A stretch of 64,000 nucleotides of DNA, from NCBI RefSeq assembly GCF_900119705.1, contig NZ_LT632322.1, positions 620,001 to 684,000 on the forward strand, written 5' to 3'. How positions within the stretch are numbered: the stretch's first letter is position 1; each line of letters begins with the position of its first letter. The notes beneath the pieces were generated by a model. The model had not been told where the DNA came from. It did not search any database and saw only the letters and a list, made by a program, of their open reading frames with translations. This DNA is from Murdochiella vaginalis (GTDB lineage: Bacteria > Bacillota > Clostridia > Tissierellales > Peptoniphilaceae). A program made the translations under genes and the position numbers. Below are positions 42,459 through 51,234 of this stretch, in pieces.

Positions 42459-43079
42459 ATGAACGAATTTCCGGCGTCCGTAGAGGTACTGATCGAACGC
42501 TTTCGTCAGCAGCCCACCATTGGAAAAAAGACAGCACAACGTCTGGCGTTGCATGCCCTGAAAGATCCGGCCGCAACGCGTGCCTTTGCCCGCGCCCTTT
42601 TGGACGTGACGGAGAAGGTCCACCGCTGCCGCATTTGTGGCAATATCACCGAAGAGACGATTTGCCCCATTTGCGCATCGGCAAAACGCGACCATTCTGT
42701 GATTACGGTTGTGGAAGATGTGACGAATTTGTTGGCCATTGAGCGCGGTGCCGCCTATTTCGGCACCTATCACGTGCTGGATGGCTTGTTGTCACCCATG
42801 GATCAGCGCGGCCCCGAAGATATCGGCGTGCACCGTTTGCTGCAGCGCATCAAGGACTCCATGAACAGCGAAACGCCGGTAAAAGAGGTCATTTTAGCGC
42901 TTTCGCCCACTGTAGAAGGCGAGACCACCATGCTCTTTCTGGCGGACCAGCTGGAAGCGTTTCCCGTGCGCGTCAGTCGCATTGCGAGCGGCATTCCCGT
43001 CGGCGGATCGCTGGAATACTACGACGAATTAACATTGGCTCGTGCCATGGAGGATCGTCGTGCGATGAACGAACGCTAA
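42459..43079 (+). CDS. recR: Recombination protein RecR
   Basis: Recombination mediator that helps load RecA with RecO. The helix-hairpin-helix region (QPTIGKKTAQRLALH) is followed by a four-Cys zinc finger (Cys57, 60, 69, 72), the Toprim part (VITVVEDVTNLLAIE, YHVLDGLLSPMD) and the conserved RIASGIPVGGSLEY. 206 residues, standard length. AAAGGAGGG precedes ATG. It converges with the minus-strand gene at 43084 with only 4 bp between stops. Confidence 0.96.
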   Translation: MNEFPASVEVLIERFRQQPTIGKKTAQRLALHALKDPAATRAFARALLDVTEKVHRCRICGNITEETICPICASAKRDHSVITVVEDVTNLLAIERGAAYFGTYHVLDGLLSPMDQRGPEDIGVHRLLQRIKDSMNSETPVKEVILALSPTVEGETTMLFLADQLEAFPVRVSRIASGIPVGGSLEYYDELTLARAMEDRRAMNER

Positions 43080-43083
43080 GGCC

Positions 43084-43842
43084 TTATTTCCGGCCGACAA
43101 ATTCCCGGGCACACGTGACCAGCCAGGAGAAAATGGCCTGCTGGGCATCATTTTTGGCAGCCATCATTTCCGGATGCCATTGAACGGCGAGAAAAGCAGG
43201 CATTTCTGGACATTCCAGCGCCTCGATCACGCCGTCTTTTGTTTGCGCACAGGCGGAAAGGGACGGTGCCACGTCTTTCACAGCCTGATGATGAAACGAG
43301 TTGACCCAGGTGCTTTCACCGAGCAGATTTTCCAACAGCGAATGGGGACGAATTTCCAGCGCATGCACGCCATATTCGCGCGGCACGTTCTCGATGCTGT
43401 GATATAGTGTAGAAGGTTTTTGTGCCGGCAAATCCTGATACAGCGTTCCGCCGAAGGCAATGTTGAGAAGCTGCATTCCGCGGCAAACGCCTAAAATCGG
43501 AAGATGTCGTTTTTTTGCCAATCGGGCGAGGGACGCCTCATGGTGATCCTGCTCGGGCACAACCGGACCGCAGGTCTTTTCGGTACTCTCGCCATAGAGC
43601 GGGGTATACAGGTCTGCACCGCCGCAAAAAATAATGCCGTCGAGCACGTCGAGAAGCGCTTCGCGCTCTTCGTCCGTATCCACCGTCGGCAACAGGACAG
43701 GCGTTGCGCCGGCAACCGAAACCGCACGCACAAAATCATCCGTGCAGACATGATAGCTTTGGCCGGCAACGCCCATGTGCAACATGGGTCCGAGTTGATC
43801 ATTATGAGTGTAGGTCGTACTAAGACCGATAATGGGCTTCAT
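43084..43842 (-). CDS. Class-I glutaminase-like hydrolase (peptidase C26)
   Basis: A 252-residue enzyme of the gamma-glutamyl-GABA hydrolase/PuuD group, which cleaves gamma-glutamyl amides. Nucleophile elbow ILGVCRGMQLLN, oxyanion region FCGGADLYTPLYG, and the His-Glu pair in VQWHPEMM. ATG 43842 follows AAAAGGAG; the nine residues upstream in frame have no site. It is divergent from alr: the starts are 130 bp apart and probably share a promoter region. Confidence 0.9.
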   Translation of the reverse strand: MKPIIGLSTTYTHNDQLGPMLHMGVAGQSYHVCTDDFVRAVSVAGATPVLLPTVDTDEEREALLDVLDGIIFCGGADLYTPLYGESTEKTCGPVVPEQDHHEASLARLAKKRHLPILGVCRGMQLLNIAFGGTLYQDLPAQKPSTLYHSIENVPREYGVHALEIRPHSLLENLLGESTWVNSFHHQAVKDVAPSLSACAQTKDGVIEALECPEMPAFLAVQWHPEMMAAKNDAQQAIFSWLVTCAREFVGRK

Positions 43843-43972
43843 GGCAGACTCCTTTTCTGTTTTTTCCATTGTAGCCCGTTATAACCGACCCTCGCAAGCC
43901 TTGCGGAAAGCATGCCTGCGAAAACAGCAGGCTTGTCACACAAGCGGCGGGGAAAGCGGAAAAGGAGAAACC

Positions 43973-45250
43973 ATGAAGGCGCAGTCGATACTGGAAGTGA
44001 ATACGACGAAGATTCGCGAAAATCTGCTGGCCATGCGCAAAGGCCATCCCCAAGAGATCTTCGGCGTGGTCAAAGCTGATGCCTACGGGATGGGCGCGGT
44101 GCGCGTCGCGAACGCGCTTCGTGAGGATGTCGTCGGATTTTGTGTCGCCACCGTCTCGGAGGCGCTTACCTTGCGCCGGACCATTGCGGACAAGCCGATT
44201 CTTCTGTTCGGCTATACCGATCCGGATGATCGACCGGAACTGATTCGGCGGGGTATTCGTCCTGCCATTTCGACGTTGGCGGATGCCGAGGCGTGGAATC
44301 GCGAAGCAGAGAAGGTGGGCATTTGCGCCCCGATGCATATTGCGTTGGACACGGGCCACCGTCGCATCGGATTTGTGACCGAAAGCGAGGAAGCTTTTGC
44401 GGACATCTGTGCCGCAGTCAAGCTTTGGCATCTGCGCATCGAGGGACTCTTTTCCCACTTTGCGACCGCGGATGAAGCGCCGTTTCCGCATCCCTTTGCA
44501 CAGGAGCAGCTTTCCCGGTTCCGGCGGATGGCCGAACGACTCGAAGCGGCCGGCATTTCGATTCCCTTTCGCCACATCGCTAATGACGCCGGTCTTCTCT
44601 TCTTTCCGGACGAAGAGCTCTTTGATGCGGCACGGCTAGGCATCTGTCTTTATGGACACTATCCCTCGAAGGAGAGCGAAGCGGCTTGTGACATCGATTT
44701 GCAAATTCCGTATCGCTGGACAGCACCCATTTCCCGCGTGAAATGGATGGACGAAAACGAGAGCGTGGGGTATGGACGGACGTGGTTCAGCAAGCGGAAA
44801 ACCAAGGTGGCCACCGTGCAGGTCGGTTATGCGGACGGCTATCCGCGCATTCTTTCCGGTCGCGCGATGATGCTCGTAAAAGGCGTCGCATGTCCGGTCA
44901 TCGGGCGCATATGTATGGATCAGCTGATGCTGGATGTGACCGACGCACCGCCGGTAGACGTGGGCGATCGCGTGCTTGTGATGGGGGCTGCCGATTGGGA
45001 GCATACCGATTCCCGCGCGATTCGCAAAGCAAGTGAGCGTGCGTTCGCTACGCTTTTTGGAGATGCAAGCGCCATGGCGGAGAAGGAAACGACAACCGTT
45101 GCGACACGTCACGACGGAGAAGGCCTTTCTTCGGGAAGAAAAAATCTCCCGGGCATTTCGGCAGATAGCCTTGCTGACCGCGCAGAAACCATTTCGTATG
45201 AATTATTGACTGCCATCGCTCCACGTGTGTATCGTGTGGAAGTGAAATAG
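43973..45250 (+). CDS. alr: Alanine racemase
   Basis: PLP enzyme making D-Ala for peptidoglycan. PLP lysine in GVVKADAYGMGA (Lys34), catalytic Tyr in SVGYGRTW (Tyr267), and GRICMDQLMLDVTD. At 425 residues it is about 50 longer than usual: between VLVMG and the closing ISADSLADRAETISYELLT there is an extra stretch rich in Ala, Arg, Thr and Gly (near residues 340-395). The extra stretch lies in the C-terminal beta domain. AAAGGAG precedes ATG. The EamA gene follows after 23 bp. Confidence 0.94.
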   Translation: MKAQSILEVNTTKIRENLLAMRKGHPQEIFGVVKADAYGMGAVRVANALREDVVGFCVATVSEALTLRRTIADKPILLFGYTDPDDRPELIRRGIRPAISTLADAEAWNREAEKVGICAPMHIALDTGHRRIGFVTESEEAFADICAAVKLWHLRIEGLFSHFATADEAPFPHPFAQEQLSRFRRMAERLEAAGISIPFRHIANDAGLLFFPDEELFDAARLGICLYGHYPSKESEAACDIDLQIPYRWTAPISRVKWMDENESVGYGRTWFSKRKTKVATVQVGYADGYPRILSGRAMMLVKGVACPVIGRICMDQLMLDVTDAPPVDVGDRVLVMGAADWEHTDSRAIRKASERAFATLFGDASAMAEKETTTVATRHDGEGLSSGRKNLPGISADSLADRAETISYELLTAIAPRVYRVEVK

Positions 45251-45273
45251 AAATCTTACAGAAAGGAAGGAAA

Positions 45274-46218
45274 ATGGAAGCTAAGTTTCTCACACCGAAA
45301 CGAAAACTCGTCGTCACTATGCTTATGTTCAGCACTTTGGGGCTGTTTCGACACGGAATTCTTTTTCCTTCCAGCGTAGTGGTGCTGTTTCGTGCCATCA
45401 TCGGCTTCCTTTTTCTGGCGGCGTTATTTGCCTTTGGACGGCTGTCTTTTTCGCCGGCGGCGGTTATGAAGTATAAAAAGCGTATCATCTTGGCCGGTAT
45501 CATTACAGCAACGGACTGGATTTTGCTCTTTGAAGCCTATCGGTATACCACCGTGGCCATCGCGACCATGTGCTATTGCATGTCTTCGCTGATGTTTATG
45601 TTGGCTTCACCCTTTTTCTTCGGGGATAAGATCAGTTTGCGCAAAGGACTGGCCATGGGTGGCGCGATTTTTGGAATGCTCTTCGTCTCGGGCGTAATCA
45701 ACGGGGAGTTAAAGGGCGGCTTCGGCATCGCGCTGGCTCTCCTGGGTGCCGTCTGCTACGCCACGGTCATGGGCATCAGCAAAACCATGAAGGAAGTGGA
45801 TGGGGCCAGTTTAGCGCTCACGGAGCTGGGCGTTGCGGCCGTGGTCATGATTCCCTACGTGCTGCTAACCGAAGATGTGACACTTTTACAGGTGGATCTG
45901 CGTTCCGTCGTATATACCGTGATTTTAGGCGTGGTGCATACAGGCCTGGCCTACGCCATGTGGTTTAATGCCATTCAGCATTTGCCCGCACCGACGATTT
46001 CGCTGCTGAGCTATGTCGACCCGGTCTCGGCCGTTTTTGTATCGGCCATTCTGCTCAGCGAACCCTTGTCGCCGGTTACGGCAGTTGGATGTGTTATCGT
46101 CATCGCCTCAATGGTGTATAGTGAGTGGGGTGGTGTAGAAAGCCAACTGGAAGCTGTTTCGGCACAGACATCGGCCGGAACGGGAACGTTACACTCGTCA
46201 AACGAATGGAGGAAGTAA
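45274..46218 (+). CDS. EamA/DMT-family transporter
   Basis: A 314-residue drug/metabolite transporter with ten predicted helices in two EamA repeats. Typical segments are FRAIIGFLFLAALF, ITATDWILLFEAYRYTT and, in the second half, LGVVHTGLAYAMWFNAIQHL with DPVSAVFVSAILLSEPLS. A polar tail follows the last helix. GAAAGGAAGG precedes ATG. It lies one base before purA and downstream of alr, so the three are probably one operon. Substrate unknown. Confidence 0.9.
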   Translation: MEAKFLTPKRKLVVTMLMFSTLGLFRHGILFPSSVVVLFRAIIGFLFLAALFAFGRLSFSPAAVMKYKKRIILAGIITATDWILLFEAYRYTTVAIATMCYCMSSLMFMLASPFFFGDKISLRKGLAMGGAIFGMLFVSGVINGELKGGFGIALALLGAVCYATVMGISKTMKEVDGASLALTELGVAAVVMIPYVLLTEDVTLLQVDLRSVVYTVILGVVHTGLAYAMWFNAIQHLPAPTISLLSYVDPVSAVFVSAILLSEPLSPVTAVGCVIVIASMVYSEWGGVESQLEAVSAQTSAGTGTLHSSNEWRK

Positions 46219-46219
46219 T

Positions 46220-47494
46220 ATGGCACATAGCGCCATTGTCGGCATTAACTGGGGAGACGAAGGCAAAGGCCGCATGGTCGACCTTTTAACGGAAGACTAT
46301 GACGTGGTCGTTCGCTATCAGGGAGGCGGCAATGCCGGTCATACCGTGGTCAATGACCAGGGCACGTTTGCTTTGCATCTTTTGCCCTCCGGTATCTTTC
46401 GTCCGGAGGTGATCAACATTCTTGGCAATGGAGTTGCCGTGGATTGCGAAAACCTCTGGAAGGAAATGCAGGAAGTGGAGAAGAAGGGTGTTAAACTGTT
46501 GCCCCCGCATTTTCAGATTTCGGAACGGGCGTCTCTCGTTTTGCCTTGGCATCGTGAGTTGGACGCTCTGGAAGAGGCACGCCTTGCCGATCAGAAATTC
46601 GGCTCGACCAAACAGGGCATCGCGCCGTTCTATGCGGATAAAGCCGCCAAGAAGACCATTCTTGCCGGCGAACTTTTGCATCCCGCGCATCTGCGCGCCC
46701 ATGTGGAACAGCTGGTGGAATGGAAAAATCTCACGCTGACGAAAGTGTACGGGGCGAAGCCAACCTCCACCGAGGAGGTTCTTGCCTGGCTGGATCAGTA
46801 TGGAACGCCTCTAAAGCCCTATATCGGAAACACCGCGAAGGTGTTGCGCGAGGCCGATCGTGCCGGCAAGCACATCCTTTTTGAAGCGCAATTGGGTGCG
46901 CTTCGCGATCTGGACTTGGGCATCCATCCCTACACCACTTCTTCTAATGCCCTTGCCGCCTATGCGCCGGTTGGCTCCGGTTATCCGGCAGTGAGGCTGG
47001 ACAATGTCATCGGCGTGGTGAAGGCGTATTCCAGCTGCGTCGGGGAAGGCCCCTTCACCTGTGAATGGTTTGGAGAAGAGGCCGAAACGCTTCGCAAGGC
47101 CGGCGGCGAATACGGCGCAAAAACCGGACGTCCCCGCCGCGTCGGTCCCATCGATCTCGTCGCCACCCGTTATGGCGTGCAGGCGCAGGGCGCAACCACC
47201 CTTGCTTTAACCAAACTGGATGTGCTCAGCTATCTTTCTGAAATTCCCGTCGTTGTGCGTTACACCGTAGAGGGGGAGGAGACCGACGAGTTCCCGTTCC
47301 CGGCATGCCTGGAGGACGCGAAGCCCGTTGAAATCACGCTTCCCGGCTGGAAAAAGGATATTTCCTCCTGCCGCACCTGGGATGACCTGCCCAAAGAAGC
47401 ACAAGATTACGTTCTCTATTTGGAAAAAGCGCTCGACTGTCCGATTCATTATGTTTCCGTCGGCCCCGAGCGCGACGCGATTATTCTGCGGTAA
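46220..47494 (+). CDS. purA: Adenylosuccinate synthetase
   Basis: GTP-dependent joining of IMP and aspartate in AMP synthesis. GTP loop INWGDEGKGRMVDLL; RYQGGGNAGHTVV with the catalytic His; LFEAQLGALRDLDLGIHPYTTSSN; and KTGRPRRVGPIDLVATRYG. 424 residues, full length. GGAGG precedes ATG and overlaps the upstream stop region. A strong terminator follows. Confidence 0.96.
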   Translation: MAHSAIVGINWGDEGKGRMVDLLTEDYDVVVRYQGGGNAGHTVVNDQGTFALHLLPSGIFRPEVINILGNGVAVDCENLWKEMQEVEKKGVKLLPPHFQISERASLVLPWHRELDALEEARLADQKFGSTKQGIAPFYADKAAKKTILAGELLHPAHLRAHVEQLVEWKNLTLTKVYGAKPTSTEEVLAWLDQYGTPLKPYIGNTAKVLREADRAGKHILFEAQLGALRDLDLGIHPYTTSSNALAAYAPVGSGYPAVRLDNVIGVVKAYSSCVGEGPFTCEWFGEEAETLRKAGGEYGAKTGRPRRVGPIDLVATRYGVQAQGATTLALTKLDVLSYLSEIPVVVRYTVEGEETDEFPFPACLEDAKPVEITLPGWKKDISSCRTWDDLPKEAQDYVLYLEKALDCPIHYVSVGPERDAIILR

Positions 47495-47522
47495 GTGACT
47501 GGGCGCGGTGTTTTTACACTAC

Positions 47523-47567
47523 GCAGCCGAACGCCGATTTTGACGTTCGGCTGCTTTTTATTTTTTA
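47523..47567 (+). terminator. Rho-independent terminator after purA
   Basis: 11-bp stem GCAGCCGAACG/CGTTCGGCTGC, 10-base loop, then TTTTTATTTTTTA. Confidence 0.95.
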
Positions 47568-47580
47568 TAGGCGCGTCCGT

Positions 47581-47609
47581 ACCGTTTTGTTTTCCGTCGG
47601 ATGAATTGT
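47581..47609. repeat. 29-bp element shared with the tRNA-Val upstream region
   Basis: ACCGTTTTG, then TTTC, then GTCGGATGAATTGT; matches 63245-63273 at 27 of 29 positions. In both places a TTG-type -35 follows within about 10 bp. Confidence 0.7.
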
Positions 47610-47676
47610 ACATTTGTCTTGACAGTTATGCACATTTGTCTTGACAGTTATGCACATTTGTCTTGACAGTTAAGTC
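47610..47676. repeat. Tandem 22-bp repeats carrying TTGACA boxes
   Basis: Three copies of CATTTGTCTTGACAGTTATG (period 22) place TTGACA at 47619, 47641 and 47663; a fourth TTGACA, at 47677, belongs to the promoter. Confidence 0.85.
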
Positions 47677-47705
47677 TTGACAAACGTTTTTTCTTGGGAT
47701 AGAAT
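47677..47705 (+). promoter_or_regulatory. Sigma-A promoter of the heme locus
   Basis: TTGACA (47677-47682), 17-bp spacer, TAGAAT (47700-47705). The transcript would have a leader of about 200 bases before the first start codon. Confidence 0.85.
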
Positions 47706-47739
47706 TTCGTAGTGCGTTGAGGTAGACGTGTCAACGTGT

Positions 47740-47853
47740 GTTAGCATATACTAATAGAAAAGAGAACACTTGGTCGCCTTTCGAAGGCAGCTCTCATTGA
47801 GTTAGCTATGGCTAACTTTATTCTATTAGTAAGCCATGACTAACTAATAGAAT
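47740..47853. promoter_or_regulatory. Cluster of palindromic operators upstream of the NEAT gene
   Basis: GTTAGCATATACTAAT (47740-47755), GTTAGCTATGGCTAAC (47801-47816) and, inverted, GTAAGCCATGACTAAC (47829-47844). The last lies inside a larger inverted repeat with arms ATTCTATTAGT (47820) and ACTAATAGAAT (47843). The TTAG...CTAA pattern recalls DtxR/IdeR/MntR-type boxes, which would suit iron control; this is inference. A like site is at 21582. Confidence 0.65.
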
Positions 47854-47907
47854 ATTACATACTTTTGGACACGTCGCTAAAAGATGTGTTTCTGCGGGGA
47901 GGAGAAT

Positions 47908-50900
47908 ATGGTTTTAGAAAAACATAAGCTACGTATTTTTTGGCAAACCGTAGCGATGGTTATGGCTTTCGCGTTACTTATAGCTTCTATCGGCACGGAA
48001 AAAGCTTTTGCTGCGGAGGAAAAGAATACTTTTGAAGTACCTGTTAAATTGATGCACGCCTATGAAAAAAGTCAACCCTCCATGGGCAATCCGGCGATGC
48101 ATCAAACTGCCGTTATTACGGAAACCAAAGATGGAGCAGATATTGAACTGCAATTTACGGCTTTAGACTTTATGAATATGCATGGCCATTTATTGAAGCT
48201 CTATGCTTGGGATGGAGAACCGGCGCCCGAACGAAACGACACCTGTAAGGAAACCAAGGTGATAGCAGAGGAAAAAGATGCGGGGTTGGATGGAAAGCAG
48301 ATGGTTTTCCCCTCGAAGATTGTCATTCATCGCTCATTGTTGCGAGAAAAAGAATTTTATGTGCGTGTGCGCGTGGATGCAATGGACAGTATCGCCGGTG
48401 GCGAAGGTATGGGTGAGCAAAACGCTCGTTTGGTCTTTGATTATTCCAAGGCCCCGGCTGCGCCGGCAGGAGCAAACATCGCTCCAGAAGCACCGGATGC
48501 AAAAACACCTCAGGAAGAAAAACATACGACGGTTAACAAAAACTATGATCTTTCCACGTTAAAAGATGGCAATTACACCGTAAAGATCGATTTATGGCAT
48601 ATGCATGAGGATCGCCCCTCCATGGGGAACGGCTCCATGAATCATCTGGCGTTATTAAAAGTCAAAAACGGAAAAGTTGAATGCCAATTCACTGTACATC
48701 CCATGGGCGTCAGCGGGATTGTTGCCTCTCTGATTACCTTTCAATATCCGGATGAACAGGGAAACTTAGCCCTTGCAGAGGCGGTCGAGAAAAAATTGGA
48801 GGGTGGGAAGGCCAGTAAATTCAGCTTTCCTCTCTATAAGGGTGAAGAATTCATGCACTGCATGGTTGATCCGAATGTTGCCGCCATGGGAAATAAACCG
48901 GTGGACGCGCGGCTCCGCTTCTATTGGGATACGCTGGAGAAAGTGAGTGACACCTTCGTTCTTGAAGGCAGCACAGAAACCTCTTATGGTGATGTCTACA
49001 CTCCGCCGGTGGATCAAACGGACGAAGCGTCCGGTATCCGTCTCTTAGCCGACGAACGTGTGTTGGCAAGCGGCGCGGTTTTAAAAGTTGAGGAAGTAAA
49101 AGATGGTGCGCTATTCCAAAAGGCGGCAGATTTTGGCAAAAAGCATAGCCTCGATTTAAAACTGTACAAAATTGGTTTTGTAGACGACACAGGCAGTCCG
49201 TTAAAGCCAGTGCGCCAGATTCGCCTGCAGTTTCCGCTGCCGAAGAATGCGAAAGCAGAAAAATGCCAAATTATAAATTTTGCGGACGATGGCACGCCAA
49301 ATCCTCTGCAAGCAAAGAATGTAGAAGGAAAAATGGAAATTGTTACGGCAGCCGATGGCTATTACGCGGTTGCTACGCCGCAATCTGCAGCGATTCCGGC
49401 ATGGGCATTTCTTGGAGCGTCCATTGTATTCTTACTTGTTGTTATCGCTCTGATTATGCGACAGAAAAAACAAGGCAAGAAGAGTACAGCTGCGCTCGCA
49501 CTGTGCCTTATCGTCGGGTTAAGCACACAACTGTTCTTTCTGCCTGTAACGGGTCATGCCGCTGCGGCAGCACCGGAAAACGGGGCGTACATTACGCGTA
49601 TTTTCGGATCCTATCTCAACCCCGAAACGGGGAAGACGGAGGATGGCGGCACACAAAACGCCGCCATCGGTGAGGGAATGGTGGATGGCGTTGTTACACC
49701 GTCCGATCCTGCCGGCGGTTTTAACAGTGTATTTCAAAAACCGGCGCCGGGAGAGGAAAAATATGCCGACGCCCTGATCGAAAAACGCTTAGATGGCAAG
49801 ATGTTTGCGACGATCCGCTTGTATCTCATGAACTTCATCAACTTCAGTGAAGAAGACGGCCCGTTTTTCAAAGTTCAACAAAAGGACGGTACATACCAAA
49901 AAACGCCATATCAAATCACCAAAAGTCAAATGCAAGGGGTCGATGGGATCAATTATAGCGATTTCCGCTTTGAGGTACCGGCTGAGAAATTCAACTGCTC
50001 CATTGAAATGTTTGTTAATCCCATGGGGCGCGCTGTGAAGTATTTTGTTATTTCGACGGGAGAACTCCAGAAAGGCAATAAGGACTTCAATGACTACTTC
50101 GTCCAAGATGACGCCTATTATTTAAAGAAAAAGCAACAAGAAAAGATGCTTTTGATTGGTGGGGGCGTGGCCGTAGTTGTCATTATTGCGGCAGTTTGGA
50201 TCGTAAAAAAAAACAAAACTAAAAAACAGATCCTGAGCGCTTTTCTGCTTCTATTGCTGGCGACTTCTCTTAGCGCCTGCGCCGGCAAAGGTCCGGTTTA
50301 TTCGGAACGTCAGCTTCCGGAAATCGGAAAAGGCATTAAAGTACCGGAAGAGTATTTAAAGGACGAAACCGACCTGAATGCCGTCAATAAAGATAAAAAA
50401 TCAGAGCCCGAAGGGCAGGAACGCGTGGTTTGCACCTCGGTTGCTTTGTGCGAGATGATGAATCGCCTAGACATTCATTTGGTCGGCCGTCCGTCGACGA
50501 AATTGCATCGCATGCCGCCGCGCTACGACAATATCGTGCAGATCGGCATGCCTATGAATCCGAATATGGAAGTCATCTATTCGCTAAAACCCACGGTCGT
50601 CTATTGCCCGGATACCTTGCAGGACTGGTTGAAAGAAGGCTTTGAAAAGCATCATCTGCCCATCTCTTTTGTGGATCTTCGCAGCGTGGAAGGACTCTAT
50701 CGCTCCGTGGAAACAATCGGCGAGCGCTTTGGGAAAAGCGAAAATGTGCAGAAATTGCTGAAAGAATACCATGATTTTTTAGCCGAGTATCAGGAAGCCA
50801 CAAAGGGCATGAAAAAGCCTCGCGTTTTGCTTTTGATGGGATTACCCGGATCGTATGTTGTGGCAACCCCGCGTTCCTACGTGGGAAGCTTGTTAGCAAT

Positions 50901-51234
50901 GTCCGGCGCCGAAAATATTTTTGAAGGCGATGGCAAATCCGAATTCATGAATTTAAGCACGGAAGAAATGTTGGCGCGGGATCCGGATATTATCTTGCGA
51001 ACTGTCCATGCCATGCCGGAGGTGGTGAACGAAATGTTCCGCAAAGAGTTTGCGGAAAACACCATCTGGAAGAATTTCCGTGCGGTAAAAAACGGTAACG
51101 TCTATGACTTGGATGCAGGAAGTTTCGGCATGAGCGCTAACTTTGAATATCCGAAGGGGTTGGAACAATTGCGGGAAATTTATACGCAATATAACGAGAA
51201 AGGCGTTTCGCATGAAAATGACAGCAGCCATTGA
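47908..51234 (+). CDS. NEAT-NEAT / NEAT-like / IsdE-like heme-relay fusion protein
   Basis: A 1108-residue chain that looks like three exported proteins joined in frame. Part 1: signal peptide; NEAT domain (42-181; VPVKLMHAYEKSQPSMGNP, FMNMHGHLLKLY, VRVDAMDSI); second NEAT-like domain (223-346); beta region; membrane helix (496-518) with Lys-rich tail. Part 2: signal-like helix ending GHAAAAA (528-556), a third, divergent NEAT-like domain (about 561-722) and a helix with KKNKTKK (747-773). Part 3: lipoprotein signal with lipobox LSAC (Cys791) and a periplasmic-binding-protein-like domain (838-1108; ERVVCTSVALCEMM, PTVVYCPDTLQDWL) resembling IsdE. ATG 47908 follows GGGGAGGAG. The chain could pass heme from NEAT domains to the substrate-binding domain for the permease encoded next, with which it overlaps by 23 bp. 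Confidence 0.88.
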   Translation: MVLEKHKLRIFWQTVAMVMAFALLIASIGTEKAFAAEEKNTFEVPVKLMHAYEKSQPSMGNPAMHQTAVITETKDGADIELQFTALDFMNMHGHLLKLYAWDGEPAPERNDTCKETKVIAEEKDAGLDGKQMVFPSKIVIHRSLLREKEFYVRVRVDAMDSIAGGEGMGEQNARLVFDYSKAPAAPAGANIAPEAPDAKTPQEEKHTTVNKNYDLSTLKDGNYTVKIDLWHMHEDRPSMGNGSMNHLALLKVKNGKVECQFTVHPMGVSGIVASLITFQYPDEQGNLALAEAVEKKLEGGKASKFSFPLYKGEEFMHCMVDPNVAAMGNKPVDARLRFYWDTLEKVSDTFVLEGSTETSYGDVYTPPVDQTDEASGIRLLADERVLASGAVLKVEEVKDGALFQKAADFGKKHSLDLKLYKIGFVDDTGSPLKPVRQIRLQFPLPKNAKAEKCQIINFADDGTPNPLQAKNVEGKMEIVTAADGYYAVATPQSAAIPAWAFLGASIVFLLVVIALIMRQKKQGKKSTAALALCLIVGLSTQLFFLPVTGHAAAAAPENGAYITRIFGSYLNPETGKTEDGGTQNAAIGEGMVDGVVTPSDPAGGFNSVFQKPAPGEEKYADALIEKRLDGKMFATIRLYLMNFINFSEEDGPFFKVQQKDGTYQKTPYQITKSQMQGVDGINYSDFRFEVPAEKFNCSIEMFVNPMGRAVKYFVISTGELQKGNKDFNDYFVQDDAYYLKKKQQEKMLLIGGGVAVVVIIAAVWIVKKNKTKKQILSAFLLLLLATSLSACAGKGPVYSERQLPEIGKGIKVPEEYLKDETDLNAVNKDKKSEPEGQERVVCTSVALCEMMNRLDIHLVGRPSTKLHRMPPRYDNIVQIGMPMNPNMEVIYSLKPTVVYCPDTLQDWLKEGFEKHHLPISFVDLRSVEGLYRSVETIGERFGKSENVQKLLKEYHDFLAEYQEATKGMKKPRVLLLMGLPGSYVVATPRSYVGSLLAMSGAENIFEGDGKSEFMNLSTEEMLARDPDIILRTVHAMPEVVNEMFRKEFAENTIWKNFRAVKNGNVYDLDAGSFGMSANFEYPKGLEQLREIYTQYNEKGVSHENDSSH

